From: Lepas anatifera
Taxonomy: Eukaryota > Arthropoda > Thecostraca > Lepadidae
Direction of reading: 5' to 3'
Length of the DNA: 64,000 nucleotides
NCBI GenBank assembly: GCA_034440635.1
Contig: JAOTON010000967.1
Span: 320,501-384,500, forward strand
In this document: positions 10,178 through 21,888 of the stretch, piece by piece
Layout: each line of letters begins with the position of its first letter
How positions within the stretch are numbered: position 1 is the stretch's first letter
Program-made: the position numbers and the translations under genes
The notes under the pieces: model-generated
The model's input: the letters and a program-made list of their open reading frames with translations, nothing else
Databases searched by the model: none
What the model was told of the DNA's origin: nothing

Positions 10178-11752
10178 GTAGCCAGGAACTTAGGGGACTT
10201 TCTGAGGATGAGATCTTCGAATGTCTGAAGGAAGTCGGAGTGGTGGAGGTTTGGAGGATTCGGAGGAGGAGCGGAGACGAGATGTTGGACACTGACACGG
10301 TCATCTTAACCTTTGACACGACAGAACTGCCTGATCACATTTATGTTGGCTACTCGCGGGTTGGTGTCAGGCCTTACGTGCTGTCACCTATGCGGTGCTT
10401 CGTGTGTCAAAAGTACGGACATACTGCCCGAACTTGCAAGGGCAAGCGGGTGTGTGGGAAGTGTGCATCAGATCTCCATAGCACTAATGATTGTGACGCT
10501 CAAACACTAAAATGTGCCAACTGCGAAGGCTGCCACGAGGTTACTGACCGTTCATGTCGAGAGTTAATTCGTGAAAAGGAAATCATCTCCATTAAGACAT
10601 CAAAGCAGATCAGCTTCCGTGAGGCTCGGGAGGCCTATGAGGCCTCCCATCCCAAAAAAGGCTTACGCCCTGGCAGTTGCCTCAAGTGTACTCTCCAGGT
10701 GGTCACACCGTGTGAGCAGTAGACACCTAGTGCCGAAACGATTTAGGGAACCTATGTTCGTGTTTTATGTTCCGTGTCTCTACGTTTTACTTCTGACAAA
10801 TGTTTGTATCTCTGTTCGCGCATAATTTCACTCACTTTCGACCTACCGGTGTGTATGTGCAGGGGCTAAGCCGATGTTTTACATACCATTTTTGGTGTTT
10901 TAGATGACGTTGCCGACGCTGCTCCCCGATGTCGCTTGCTTTTAAACTAAGAACAAGGACATAGATATGGGCGCAAAATGACCGTCGCTGTCGGCGCGCC
11001 CCTAAACTCCACTAATGATGATGATGACAAGTGTAGCGGGCCCCCAAGGATGACCGCGGAGGAGGTCATCCGCTCCCTAACCGTGGAGGACTTCGTCCGC
11101 CTGGCAGGGAGGATGGGGCTGGTGTTTTCACGCCGGCCCCCGCCCCGGCTCCTGAGCCGACGGCGGCACCTCCTCCTCGGCTTCCCTCTGTGGGGGCAGA
11201 AGGCGGGACGCTGTTCCCGCTCCTAGCTCCCATCCCCCGGCCACTGCCGGGAATGGGAGACGGGGTCCTCCCCGTGCCACAGCACCAGCAGGCAGCGCCT
11301 GCTGTTGAGTCCCGGGAGTCGGCACCCGGTGCCACTCCAAGCCAGGCACCGACTGAGACGGAGGGATGGACAGTTGTGGCACGGGGTGGTAAGCATTCCC
11401 CCTCAGGGAGGCGCTTCCGGCCGTCGGCCGTCCAACCACCCACCGGCGGCGATGATTCTGTGCCACCGCCGCCGCCGACCCTACCAGAGACTGAGACGCC
11501 ACCAGCACAGCCTCCAGCCCAGATCCACTTTTCTACCGTAACAGCAATGCGGAGAAATTTTGAGGTGCCGCGGAGCAGGTCTCCGACGAAGCGCCCCGCT
11601 GTGAGCCCTCCCAGCCAACCACAAACCACACGAGCCCGTGCTCATTTTGTAGAAGGCGCACGAGGCCGCGATCCGGTCCGCTACCGTATCGGTGGCCCCA
11701 GCGTGGGGCCAGCCAAGGGCTCATAGGGGGCACTGGGCCCCCTTGGAAAGGT
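10178..11752 (+). pseudogene. LINE F ORF1, interrupted
   Basis: Counterpart of LINE C ORF1. It keeps the three CCHC knuckles (CFVCQKYGHTARTC, CGKCASDLHSTNDC, CANCEGCHEVTDRSC, from about 10395 to 10560) and the Pro-rich tail (11190-11726). The frame is broken by the 337-bp LINE tail inserted at 10691 and by a premature TAG at 11724. Because the 5' part lies at 28053-28463 on the other strand, no complete protein can be made. ORF1 would bind element RNA. Confidence 0.85.
10691..11027 (+). mobile_element. 5'-truncated LINE 3' tail nested in ORF1
   Basis: 337 bp of LINE E-type 3' end, from the last ORF2 codons through the 3' UTR to GATGATGATGA. It is flanked by the 8-bp duplication CAAGTGTA (10683-10690 and 11028-11035). 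LINE C shows the uninterrupted target at 44605-44620. Severe 5' truncation and a short TSD are typical of target-primed reverse transcription. Confidence 0.9.
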
Positions 11753-11799
11753 TAGGTCGAACCGTTTCCTTTTGGTAAGCCCGTTTTCTTTTAATTTAA

Positions 11800-12404
11800 A
11801 TGTCATTTTTACAGTGGAACTGCCGAGGACTCCGTACAAATTTTAAAGACCTGCAGCATATCTTATCCGAATATAACCCATCTGTTTTTTGTCTTCAGGA
11901 GACAAAATTGTCCCCTGAAGCTGCTTTGAGTATTCGGAATTACCAGAGTTTTAGAAAGGATATTTTTAGTTCAACAATAGCATACGGAGGGGTGATGGTT
12001 GCTGTGCACCATGCCACTACCTGCTACAGTATTCCTTTAAATACAGCGCTGCAGGCGGTAGCTGCCCGGGTAGATCTTGGTTTTATTAATTTGCAGTTTG
12101 TTCCGTTTATCTACCACCGGGCACCATTCTAAATTTAAGTGATCTGCATAATTTAGTCGACCAGCTACCCACCCCATTTCTCTTGATTGGTGATTTTAAC
12201 GCCCACAACTCAGTGTGGGGTGGAGCTTCCGGCTGCACGTGTCCCCGGGGCCGCACAGTCGAGAGTTTTCTTCATCTTAATTCCCTATGCGTCCTCAACT
12301 CCGGTTGTCCTACTCACATCACTCTACCCTCTGGTTCCCTCTCTTCTATTGACCTTTCCATCTGCTCTCCGTCTCTTCTTCTCCAGCTAAACTGGAGCAC
12401 CCTG
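11800..12404 (+). pseudogene. LINE F ORF2, endonuclease part only
   Basis: Begins with an APE-type endonuclease: QWNCRGLR near the start, the catalytic-Glu motif QETKL, then GDFNAHNSVWGG at about 12190. A frameshift near 12125 separates the two halves, and the frame ends where LINE D begins, before the SDH motif. ORF2 would nick target DNA and reverse transcribe. The remainder of F's ORF2 is not in the window. Confidence 0.85.
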
Positions 12405-13978
12405 GACCCCGCAGGGGACCAATTTTCATCTGCCGGACTCGTCTGTCACTTACTGACTTGTACGGCACATGGATAATTGGGAACGGGATGTGACGACACC
12501 CGCGACCCCAGTTGGCAGGATGGGTTTTGCCCCTCGGCCTCGGGTAAGAGGCCAAATCGAAACTGCCATCCTGATCCTTTCTGAGCCTTCCTTATTTCAA
12601 ATCCTAACAAATCTTCGTTCCTTGATTCCTACCGTCCTAAACTCCCTGCCTACCCAGTTTTTTGCCGTCTCCCTGGCCGAGCCGTGGCTGGTTGTGGTCT
12701 GATCTTTCCAGCACCTTTCCAGCGACGTGTTTTCTGGTTACCTGTGTTCTCTTGTTTAGTTACTTTTATTTAGTTTCTGTCCACCCCTTTATTTTATTTC
12801 CGTTGTCGATGCTCAGTTTGCACTAGCAGCCTCATCTCTGAGGTGCTGCTGCCGTTTCAAGGGTGTAGAGTGCCCACATAGGCCAGAATCCTTGCTTTCA
12901 GTGTTTCGGCCTATGCCCCGACGACTGGTAGATAGGATCCTGGGGGGCTGAGGCTCCCCTTGCTCGGAGCCTATTGCAGCGGGTGCCAACACGCCCCCTT
13001 TGGCCTTGATGTCATGATCGGAACGGGGGTGGGTCGCCCGAGGCCTCCACGGGCGGCCTAGCTACGCCAGCAACGCCTGGCGTCCCCTGTCCAGCGGACC
13101 CGCGTTCACTCTGGGCTGAGGGAGGAAGGGGGGAGGCGATGCCTGACCAGGTCCGGATGTGAGCTGGCTCTGCTGGGTCTGCTACGGCTTCGTCGCCCCT
13201 CCCACAGTCATCACGTTCCATCATTTTGGAACCATAGGATGGCGGAGACATACACATCATACATGGAAAACCTTAAACATACCAAAACAAATAACACCAA
13301 CAACATACAACAGGAATCCCGAACCGACAACAATGTTACGAGTCCTGGCGTGATATTTAGGGGCAAAGACATGTCATTGGCAAAATTAACTCCTTTCCAG
13401 CGCAAGCATGCGGTTGAGGCTTGGGGTCGTGCAAAAACAGGCCAGCAGAGGAGATACGGCTCGATTATTGTCGAATATGAGAGTGTGGACGCTGCGCGCC
13501 GTGCATTATCGTGTTCCGATCTTACGTTCTAGGCCAGAGAGGGAGACAGCAAAGTCAGGCGTGAAGTTGCTGTTGAGGTACAACCATTCAGATACCAACC
13601 GAGATCTGAGGGTTTTATTACGTGCCGTGAGCTGCATGGCCTAAGCGAGAAGGATATTATGGATGGGTTGGAGGATGAGGGCGTGACAAAAGTGCACAGA
13701 CTGGGAAACATAGACTCATTGGTGTTGACCTTTAGTTCAGAGAAAGTTCCAGACCGCATCTTTGTTGGGTATACTTCGGTCCCCGTCCGAGTGTTTGTAC
13801 CTGACCCTCTCAGATGCTTTCGCTGTCATCGTTTCGGCCATGGGGCTAGGTCTTGTCGAGCTGATGCGCGATGTGGCAAATGTGGCGAGAAAGAACACGA
13901 TGGCGAGTGTAAGACACCAGACAAGTGCGTGAACTGCAAGGGTATGGTAGTTACACGTCGGTTACATTTGCCACATCA
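12405..13978 (+). mobile_element. LINE D, 5' UTR and broken ORF1
   Basis: Opens with CCCCGCAGGGGACC, has the same 5'-terminal stem region as LINE C, and a 5' UTR of about 830 bp ending in a GC-rich stretch like that of LINE C (GGCGGCCTAGCTACG). ORF1 starts at 13239. The element is cut near 13978 by an oppositely oriented LINE fragment. It was inserted into the endonuclease region of LINE F. Confidence 0.8.
13239..13965 (+). pseudogene. LINE D ORF1, frameshifted and truncated
   Basis: The N-terminal part runs from 13239 to a stop at 13530-13532, and the knuckle part lies in another frame from 13659. The knuckles are CFRCHRFGHGARSC and CGKCGEKEHDGEC, then a third begun at CVNC where the element is cut. 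Sequence differs strongly from LINE C, E and A ORF1, so this is a fourth subfamily. At least one frameshift plus truncation makes it non-functional. Confidence 0.8.
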
Positions 13979-14445
13979 AACACTTGTCAGAAGTAAAGCG
14001 TAGAGAAACGAAATATAAAACACAAACATAGGTTCCCTAAACCATTTCGACACCAGGTGTTAGCTGCTCACACGGTGGGGCCATTTGGAGAGTGTATGAC
14101 GTTAAAGTTCACACTGTTCAGGAATAAGACGATGTTGCAGATATACACTGATCGGGATTCTCCACAGAGCGCCTCCATAGTGGGGGCACCCGGCAGATAA
14201 CGCGCTCTTTCGATCTCATAGTCGCGACAGTCAATCAGCACATGCCTGGTCGTCAGTCGGTCACCGCAACGTTGACACGTCGGCGGGCCGTCGCCGCCAA
14301 GGTGGTGATAGTGTGTGGCGTGCGCATGACCAATGCGCAGCCTGGTCAGAATCACCTCGTCCCTCCTACAGCTAGCACCTGCCGACTGCCATATCCCTAT
14401 TTTGGGTTTCAGCATCCGCGGCTTGGAGCCTTTCGGGTCTTCGTC
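13979..14445 (-). mobile_element. 3' fragment of a LINE E-type element
   Basis: The minus strand encodes the last 115 codons of ORF2 (14415-14068), nearly identical to LINE E: LRIGHAHATHYHHL, CQRCGD...H...C. This Cys/His knuckle follows RNase H in the family. It then has part of the 3' UTR, ending at CTTCTGACAAGTGTTT without the final 200 bp. It joins the 5' UTR of LINE A at 14445/14446. Confidence 0.85.
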
Positions 14446-17400
14446 TCAGCGGAGACTGCGGTCCACCAGGCGCGCGCAAAAGGCCGGGGTCTCGAAAAAC
14501 GACGGTTTCCGAAACCCCGGCCCGCGTCGCGCCCGGCAAGAACTATCAGTCCCCACCGCGAAGGGCGCCGCGCCGCACACCCGAAACATAATCCCCCCTG
14601 CCCAGCTGGACCGAGCGACAGTGCCCGTAGACACTGCCGCGTAGCTAGGCCGCCCGCGGCAGCCTACGGACGGCTTACCCCCGGTTGGATCGAGATATCT
14701 GGGCCAAAGGGGGCGTGTTGGAGCCCTCGGGACTGACCCGCCCGAGGGGGACCTCAACCCCCCAGGATCCCGTCAACCTCGTCGCCGGGGCTCGAGATAG
14801 GCCTCGAATGGGCGCCTTACACCCATAAAATGCCGAAGAAGGCAAATAACTGTGGGACCAATAACTGAAGCGTAAAAAGAGGACAGGAACTAAAAATAAT
14901 CAACTAAATAACAAAACAAAAACAAACAGGAGCTACATACTGGGAGGTGCAGCACAGATATGACCCGATCCAATACGGTTACCGACCAGGTAACAGAGGG
15001 CCCGTAAGGCAGTCATCAGCATCGCCGCGGACCTCATCACCAGAACCACCGACGACAGACGCCGACTCTAACCGACCGAAGTCGGAAGAGGCGGCGGCCG
15101 TCGGAGGGCTAGAAAAGATGTATCCGCGGCGATGCGACAAAGTGCCTCCCAAGGCTGACTGGGGCCCCGGGCGCGTCACACCCCGTTGCTCCAATCTGTA
15201 CTTGCCGGACGAATCCGGCAATAAAGATCGGTCCCCTGAGGGGGTTCAGGACAAACTCCCATATCCCTTGTATCTTTATTCGTTTTTTTGTTTCTTTGAA
15301 AATTTCCTGATTAAAGAGTTCATGGATTCGACACCGGGAAATAATTGCTAATAATTTCTTGTAGATCATTTCTTCGTACTCAAAACGACTGACCTCCAAT
15401 AACTTCATGTCTGATTACCCGGGTGAATTGAGGTAGACTCAGGTTTAACATCATGCGCGCATCAACATTGAACTTCACGAAATATGGCTCAAAGCTGTTA
15501 TTATAGCCACGCTGCCATATAAGTTATGGGCCATCCTTAATATTTGGTGACCTTAGTTTACCAACACTTGGTCGGATCGAAAAACCAAGCTATAAACAAA
15601 ATAAGAATGAATGCTTAAAAAGTCATAATAAAATTTCCTTCGTGTGAATGTTATAATGTTAAAATACTATACAAAAATATAGGAGATGGGCCCGGTTACT
15701 AAGGGAACCCCGGCCTGGGGCTCCCCGACGGTAGTCAGACCCCTCCTTGGCCGAATCCTGGCTACGCCACTGTGTTCTGAGACTCTACATCAGCCACCCT
15801 GGGACCCCCTAAGCCTAGCTGGGGCCCTAAGCTAATCTGGGTACAGCTGTGCTTAACTGGGGCCTCTGATCTGGTATGGGGGCCCTGAACTCTTCAAGGG
15901 TCCCTGGGCTAAGCTGGGGCCGTGAGCTTGAATGGAGCCCCTGAGCTGGTATGAGAGGGGACGCCATATCAGCCGATCTGGGCCCCTGAGCTGAGCTGGC
16001 CTGTACTGAACAAGATCCCTGAGCTGGTCTGGGGCCTCTGAACTGTTCTAGCATCATTGAGCTAAGCTGGGATCCGTGAGCTTGAACAAGTCCCCTGAGC
16101 TGTTTTGAGACCCTACATAAGTCGACCTGGGGACCTCCGAGCTGAACCGGCCCCTAAGCTAATCTGGCACCCTGTGCGAATCTGGAGCTCCCCTGTGATG
16201 AGCTTCTACGGGTGCTGTGCTTATGTAGGGTCCCTTGATAAGCTGGTCCCGAAGCTAATGCACTGGTCTGGGCCCTTGAGCTGACTGATCTGGGTTCCTG
16301 AGCCATGGTCTGGACTTTGGGGCCCTCCGAGATAATTTGGCGGCCCCTGGGCGGCATAGGCATAGCGACCGGGGGTCAGGGGGATACTGCCCCCCTTTTG
16401 AGGTGGGCCCCCGCAACGAATATACAAATATCAATAAATGTAATATAGAACAAGAAACCCAAACGGCCCCGATAGCTTGTCTGGGAACGTTCAAGTTCGG
16501 TAGTACGCTGTCTGCAAGCCCCTGGAGGAGGAGCGCTTCGAAACAAAGCCAAGGAACCTCCTACCCGAGTGTTTCAAAATGAGTTCCGAGAACTGGGCCC
16601 AATCAAACTCCATTCCATATCAATCCCAACACAAAATATGAATCGGACACGGACCCTGCACTAAATGCCGAGCAACAGTCGTTCCTGAGCCATCGAAAGG
16701 CGCGACGTCTTTCGATGCCAGGGTTATATGGCGTCGCCAACTCTTTCCCTGTTGGAGGGGTTTCTTGGGAGTCAAATTGCTCCTTGCACAAGGAATCTGC
16801 CGTGCCTTAAAGGGAGATACGCGAAAAAAATTTTATTGGCTATATGAAAAGGTTACAAAAAGTTGTTTCAGAAGTCCTATTCTCATTTTTGCGAATTCGG
16901 CCTGCAAATGCTTTAAAATTGCTCTCAAAGTCAACATTTCTAGACGACTTTACCGGTACACCTCATATCGATGTATATGACGTACACATGGCTAAGGCTA
17001 TCAATTTCTCTAAGAATTAGGTCATATCTAACCTAAATAGTGATGTAGAACTTTGGACTACTACAGAAAAAAACTACCTTAGAAAAACAACTCTTTGAAC
17101 CAAAACTCTTTTGAACGAGAAATATAGGGCTTAAAAGAAATCACAATTAACCAATCAGAAGCCTAGGAATTCTCAAACCGGGGTCACGTGACCTTTCTGA
17201 CGCAAAAGTTTTGTCATCCTGGGGCTGAAGCAGAAAATCACTCAAGAGCCGCGGTACGAAACCGCTGAAGACTTGAATAATTATGTTTTTTCCGTTTTTA
17301 GGGCAAACTAATTCATTTTGTAGTTTTTAAAAGCTTTTTGAAATTAATTCAAATACAGATACAGGAGAACAGACATTTGTAATATAAAAAACATTACTTT

Positions 17401-18324
17401 TTAACTTTAAATAGTTTTCGAAAAGTAAGTGATGGGTATGAGCATGGGTAAGTGATGGGCATTTTATCGAAACTGTTAATCTATTTCGATAATAAGTGAG
17501 TGGCCTCCCAAAATTTCTCCGAGGATACAAAAATAATTGATAGTTTCATTATCAAGATTTTTCAAATAGCAAGAAACCACAATAATAATTTTTTCGCGTA
17601 TCTCCCTTTAAACCCGAGTTGGTCGCGTGGAAGCAAGGTTGCTAACCACTATAACACCATGCCAACACCTCCTCGGCATCACAAAGCTGGCCATCAAGTA
17701 CCAACATTGCACTTGCAATCATGCTGGAACTCTGCATTTTAGGCATCGAAATATAGCTATGCGTATTTATTATGATCAGCCTTTACCTAAATCAATCTCT
17801 AATGATGGAAAGAATAGATCCGTAATAACCTACATACATGTCCCCATTTTCGTCATTAAATAAGCAAATACAAGTTGATTAGGCATAGCAAAGTGAGGAA
17901 ATTTGGTATAAAAGCATTGTCTGTAGTTTTCTAAGAAGTTCTTAATTTTGTAAATGTAATGAAAAAGGCCTAAACATCTGTAAATATAAAAAAACGCGTT
18001 CTGTGGAAAAAATGATTGAAATCCTCCATAAAAGCTTAAAAATGTATTTCGTATTTGAAAAGGGTCTAGGTAAAAAACCAAAAATGTTTTTTTTGCGTTT
18101 TACTATGATTTATTACATCATAATAGGTACAACTCGAAATCATAGGGAAAAATTTAATTTCTCAATTTTCCATATATTGACATCCTTGTGTGCATGCATG
18201 CCTTATTACACTAAACGAGCTATCTAAAATTTTTAAATTATAAGCTCCCGTGGACTGGGCCCCTTTGAGGTGGGCCCCCTCTAAAGCTGTTCCCCCCACT
18301 TTTCAAACCGTTCCTACGCCCCTG
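14446..18324 (-). mobile_element. Inverted second copy of T/U (right arm)
   Basis: Reverse complement of 1-3256 with few differences: LINE A 5' UTR (14446-15240), the U left end (about 15763), minisatellite (15780-16420) and the AT-rich T 5' region (17940-18290). T starts at 18324 (CAGGGGCGTAGG), flanked by ATCTAAAA (18325-18332). Two differences date events: the piggyBac MITE of the left arm is absent, and about 1.43 kb at 16510-17945 is absent from the left arm. With the left arm it forms an inverted repeat around an 11-kb spacer. Confidence 0.85.
16510..17945. other. 1.4-kb segment present only in the right arm
   Basis: The left arm goes from the counterpart of 17945 directly to the counterpart of 16505 with only a couple of extra bases, so this is an insertion here or a deletion there. 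It is AT-rich with no convincing gene. I could not define clean terminal repeats or a TSD, which favours deletion in the left copy, but this is unresolved. Confidence 0.5.
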
Positions 18325-20789
18325 ATCTAAAACACCAAAAATGGTACGTAAAACATCGGCTTAGCCCCTGCACATACACATCGGTAGGTCGGAAGTGAGT
18401 GAATCCACGCGCGAACAGATACAAACACTTGTCAGAAGTAAAACGTAGAGAAACGAAATATAAAACACAAACATAGGTTCCCTAAACCATTTCGACACCA
18501 GGTGTTAGCTGCTCACACGGTGGGGCCATTTGGAGAGTATATGACGTTAAAGTTCACACTGTTCAGGAATAAGACGATGTTGCAGATATACACTGATCGG
18601 GATTCTCCACAGAGCGCCTCCATAGTGGGGGCACCCGGCAGATAACGCGCTCTTTCGATCTCATAGTCGCGACAGTCAATCAGCACATGCCTGGTCGTCA
18701 GTCGGTCACCGCAACGTTGACACGTCGGCGGGCCGTCACCGCCAAGGTGGTGATAGTGTGTGGCGTGCGTATGACCAATGCGCAGCCTGGTCAGAATCAC
18801 CTCGTCCCTCCTACAGCTAGCACCTGCCGACTGCCATATCCCTATTTTGGGTTTCAGCATCCGCAGCTTGGAGCCTTTCGGGTCTTCGTCCCGGGTGCGC
18901 TGCCATATTTCGTTAACATGTTTGCCGATATTTTGATAAAAATCCGAGAACGGCACGCCTAAGCCAGTCGGTACGACACCCTGGGATGCCGTCTTGGCAC
19001 ATCTGTCAGCACGTTCATTTCCAGGTATCCCCACATGGCTAGGCACCCAGGCCATTGAGACGCTTTTCCCATGGCAGTGTGCTCTGTAGAGTCTGAGTCT
19101 AATAAGTTCTAAAACATATGAAGATGTTGGGTGAGTTTCAAACGCACTCAGCGGTTGTAACAATGAAAGCGAATCTGAGAAGATTACGTGGCGACATGTT
19201 CTAGAACGTAAAATGTAGTAAATGCAACGAAATAAAGCGTACAGTTCGGCAGTAAAAACCGATGCACTCCCAGGTAATGTGAATGATCTTTCCACATTCT
19301 CGCTTAAAAACGCGCATCCAGTGCCGCTTGCACTCTTGGACCCATCTGTGTAATAGGCGCAATGCCCCGGGTATGTGCTGTGGAGATGAACCCAGAAAAC
19401 CTGTAGAACTGCTGGAGGCGGTAAATCTTTCGTTTTAGCGAGCAAGGTTGTGTTAATTTTGACCTCCAGTAGCACCCATGGCTCTACCGACGGGACATGG
19501 TAGGTCTCAATCTGGCCAAGATCGATGCCAGCTTCGTTTAGCCACTCACACACCCTAAGCCCAGGGAGCCGTGCTGAAGCTGGGATGGCGCCGGCGCGGC
19601 GCTGCGGCACTTCCGAAAAAAGTTTCGGATAGGCTGGGTGGTTTGGAAACTGTTTGATCTTTAAGGCATATTTCATTGATGATAGACGTCGGCGTAGCGC
19701 AAGGGGCATCTCGTTTGCATCAACCAGTAGGCTACAAATCGGTGACGTGCAAAATGCACCCGTTATGATCCTGATACCGTGGTGGTAAATGGCGTCTAGC
19801 ATCCGTTTGGCACTCTCCGTTGCTGACTCATACACAATAGACCCGTATTCGATCTTCGATCTAACCAATGATCTATAGAGCATTAGGAGGGTTTTGCGGT
19901 CAGCTCCGAATCGCATCCTAGTCAAGCCTTTGAGAATGTTCAGGACTTTAAAGCAGCTATCCCTCAGCTTTTGGAAATGAGCAGTGTACGTCAGTCTCCG
20001 GTCAAACAGTACACCTAAAAAACGCGCTTCTTCAACAACATTAATCCTTTGTCCATAGAGAGTGAGGTGGGAATCGTCACAGCCATTCCTTTTCCTGCAA
20101 AAGTGGAGACATTTTGTTTTCTCGGTAGAAAATTGCAGCCCATTTTTGTCACTCCACCGTTGGAGCTTGTCAATTCCAATCTGCAGTTGTCTCTGTGCTG
20201 CAGCAGTGGAGGACGATGTGGTCCACATAGCAAGATCGTCAAAAAACAAGGCACACTTAACGTTTGAAGGCAGACCGTCTGAAACATCATTAATGGCGAC
20301 TGCGAAGAGTGTCACAGATAAAACAGATCCCTGGGCCGTGCCATTTTCCTGAGTGTGCTGTGCTGACAGTATATCACCGATTCTAAAGCGGAAGCGACGG
20401 TCTTTAAGGAAGTTGGAGAGAAACCAGCCCATGCGGCCCCGTATTCCAAGTCCTGACAGCTTCTGCAAAATGCCATGCCTCCAAGCTGAGTCATAGGCGT
20501 GCTTAATGTCGTAAACTATAGCAACGGTATGATGTTTTCTTGCAAAACCTTCGCGAACGCTGGCGTCAAGCATCAGTAAATGGTCGATTGTACTACGGGT
20601 CTGCCAAAAACCACATTGTATGTTCGTGAGAAGGTCATTGTTTTCAAGAAACCAAATTAAACGAGTATTTACCATTCTTTCAAAAAGCTTTCCGACGCAT
20701 GATGTGAGCGAGATTGGGCGGAAGTCGTCAGGAACGTTGCCGTCTTTTCCCGGCTTCAGGATAGGGATGACTATGGCCTCGCGCCACTG

Positions 20790-20828
20790 CACTGTGTTAC
20801 AAGGAGGGCCTAAAATGGTACGAAAATC
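20790..20828 (+). promoter_or_regulatory. Left terminal repeat, 23-spacer RSS-like
   Basis: Heptamer CACTGTG (20790-20796), 23-nt spacer (20797-20819), nonamer ACGAAAATC (20820-20828; 7 of 9 to the RAG nonamer ACAAAAACC). This would be the transposase binding and cleavage site. Confidence 0.8.
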
Positions 20829-21888
20829 AATTTTTCGACCAACACAGAATGCCTTAAGATGACTTTATATCAAAGGGAAACATCCCAGACCATCCGGGAG
20901 CATATCTCAATCTCCGATAAAATGTCTGTTTATCCGATTTTAGATGGGGTAAAAGTGATGTTTTCGATAGGACAAAAAGTATTGCGTCCGACTGTCAGAA
21001 CGTGCCGGAACTTGGAGCGCTCGCGAACATGCTTTCATATCTCCGAAAACACACCGAGTGATTTTTTGCCCAAACTACAACTTGTTTGCAGCACAATTAT
21101 ATGCTTTTCTAAGTTGTGAACTCTCTCAAAGTATTTTATTTCATTTCATGTATTTTCATAATTTACAACTCAGAGATTTCCACTGAAGAGTAAACTTGAT
21201 TAAGCCGGCAAAAATCCCACAGCTTCCCACAACATGAGACCACCACAGTGGTACCTGCACACATGTTGCCAATGCGTACAGAAAGTTTCAGCTGCATTTA
21301 GTTTCATTTCCGTGATTTATGACCGATTGTGTAACGGTATGTCGGCGGCCCGCGCGCTGTCCCCCGCCCGCCGCGCCGTCAGGGCACGGCCCAGCCGCCT
21401 CTGTTGGGGCGCGTGGTGGAACCATGGACAGAAACAAAGCGGTGGGATGAAAATACAAATAAAGTAAGGTTTTTTCACCTAATGGTGGGCATAACACATA
21501 CCTTGGTCAACGTATGCGCTCAGAAGTGTGCCGAGTTGTTCAGGACATATTTTAAGCCACAAAGTGGTGGGCATTTTACCCACCAGTCCCCCATGCTATG
21601 TCCACCAGTGAACTCCCAAGAACAGCCCAGTGCCCACCAGTTACCAGTCATTTGATGCTCTAGGAGTGCCCTCTTGGTGACAATTCGTGCCCTTTTCAGC
21701 CAAATGCCCACCAGTTGCAATTTCTTAAAATATGCCCTGGAGTTGTTTGAACAGGACACTTGGCACAACTGGGCTGAAAATGAAAGGCAAACACATAATG
21801 CGCGGTTGCATTATGATCCCTCGGTGCAAACGATTTTGCAACCTGGAATTGTGTTGGAAAAGACACATGCAGGTGATCAGTCTAAAGG

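Larger units (their letters stand above)
10178..12404 (+). mobile_element. Middle part of LINE F (ORF1 remainder plus endonuclease)
   Basis: Starts inside ORF1 exactly at the sequence where the 28 kb piece of LINE F stops (both share GTAGCCAGGAACTT). It is nearly identical to LINE C from 44107 on. It runs through the ORF1 knuckles, the ORF1 end and the endonuclease part of ORF2, then is cut at 12404 by the 5' end of LINE D (CCCCGCAGGGG). It contains a nested LINE tail at 10691-11027. Confidence 0.85.

Noticed and set aside
1..18324. Foldback transposon made of the two inverted T arms
   Set aside because: TSDs show each arm belongs to a T element with its own flank; inversion between two copies explains more with fewer assumptions.
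18687..18962. Plus-strand frame opposite LINE E ORF2
   Set aside because: Pure antisense shadow of the RNase H/knuckle region; the same shadow appears at 14242 and 38487.
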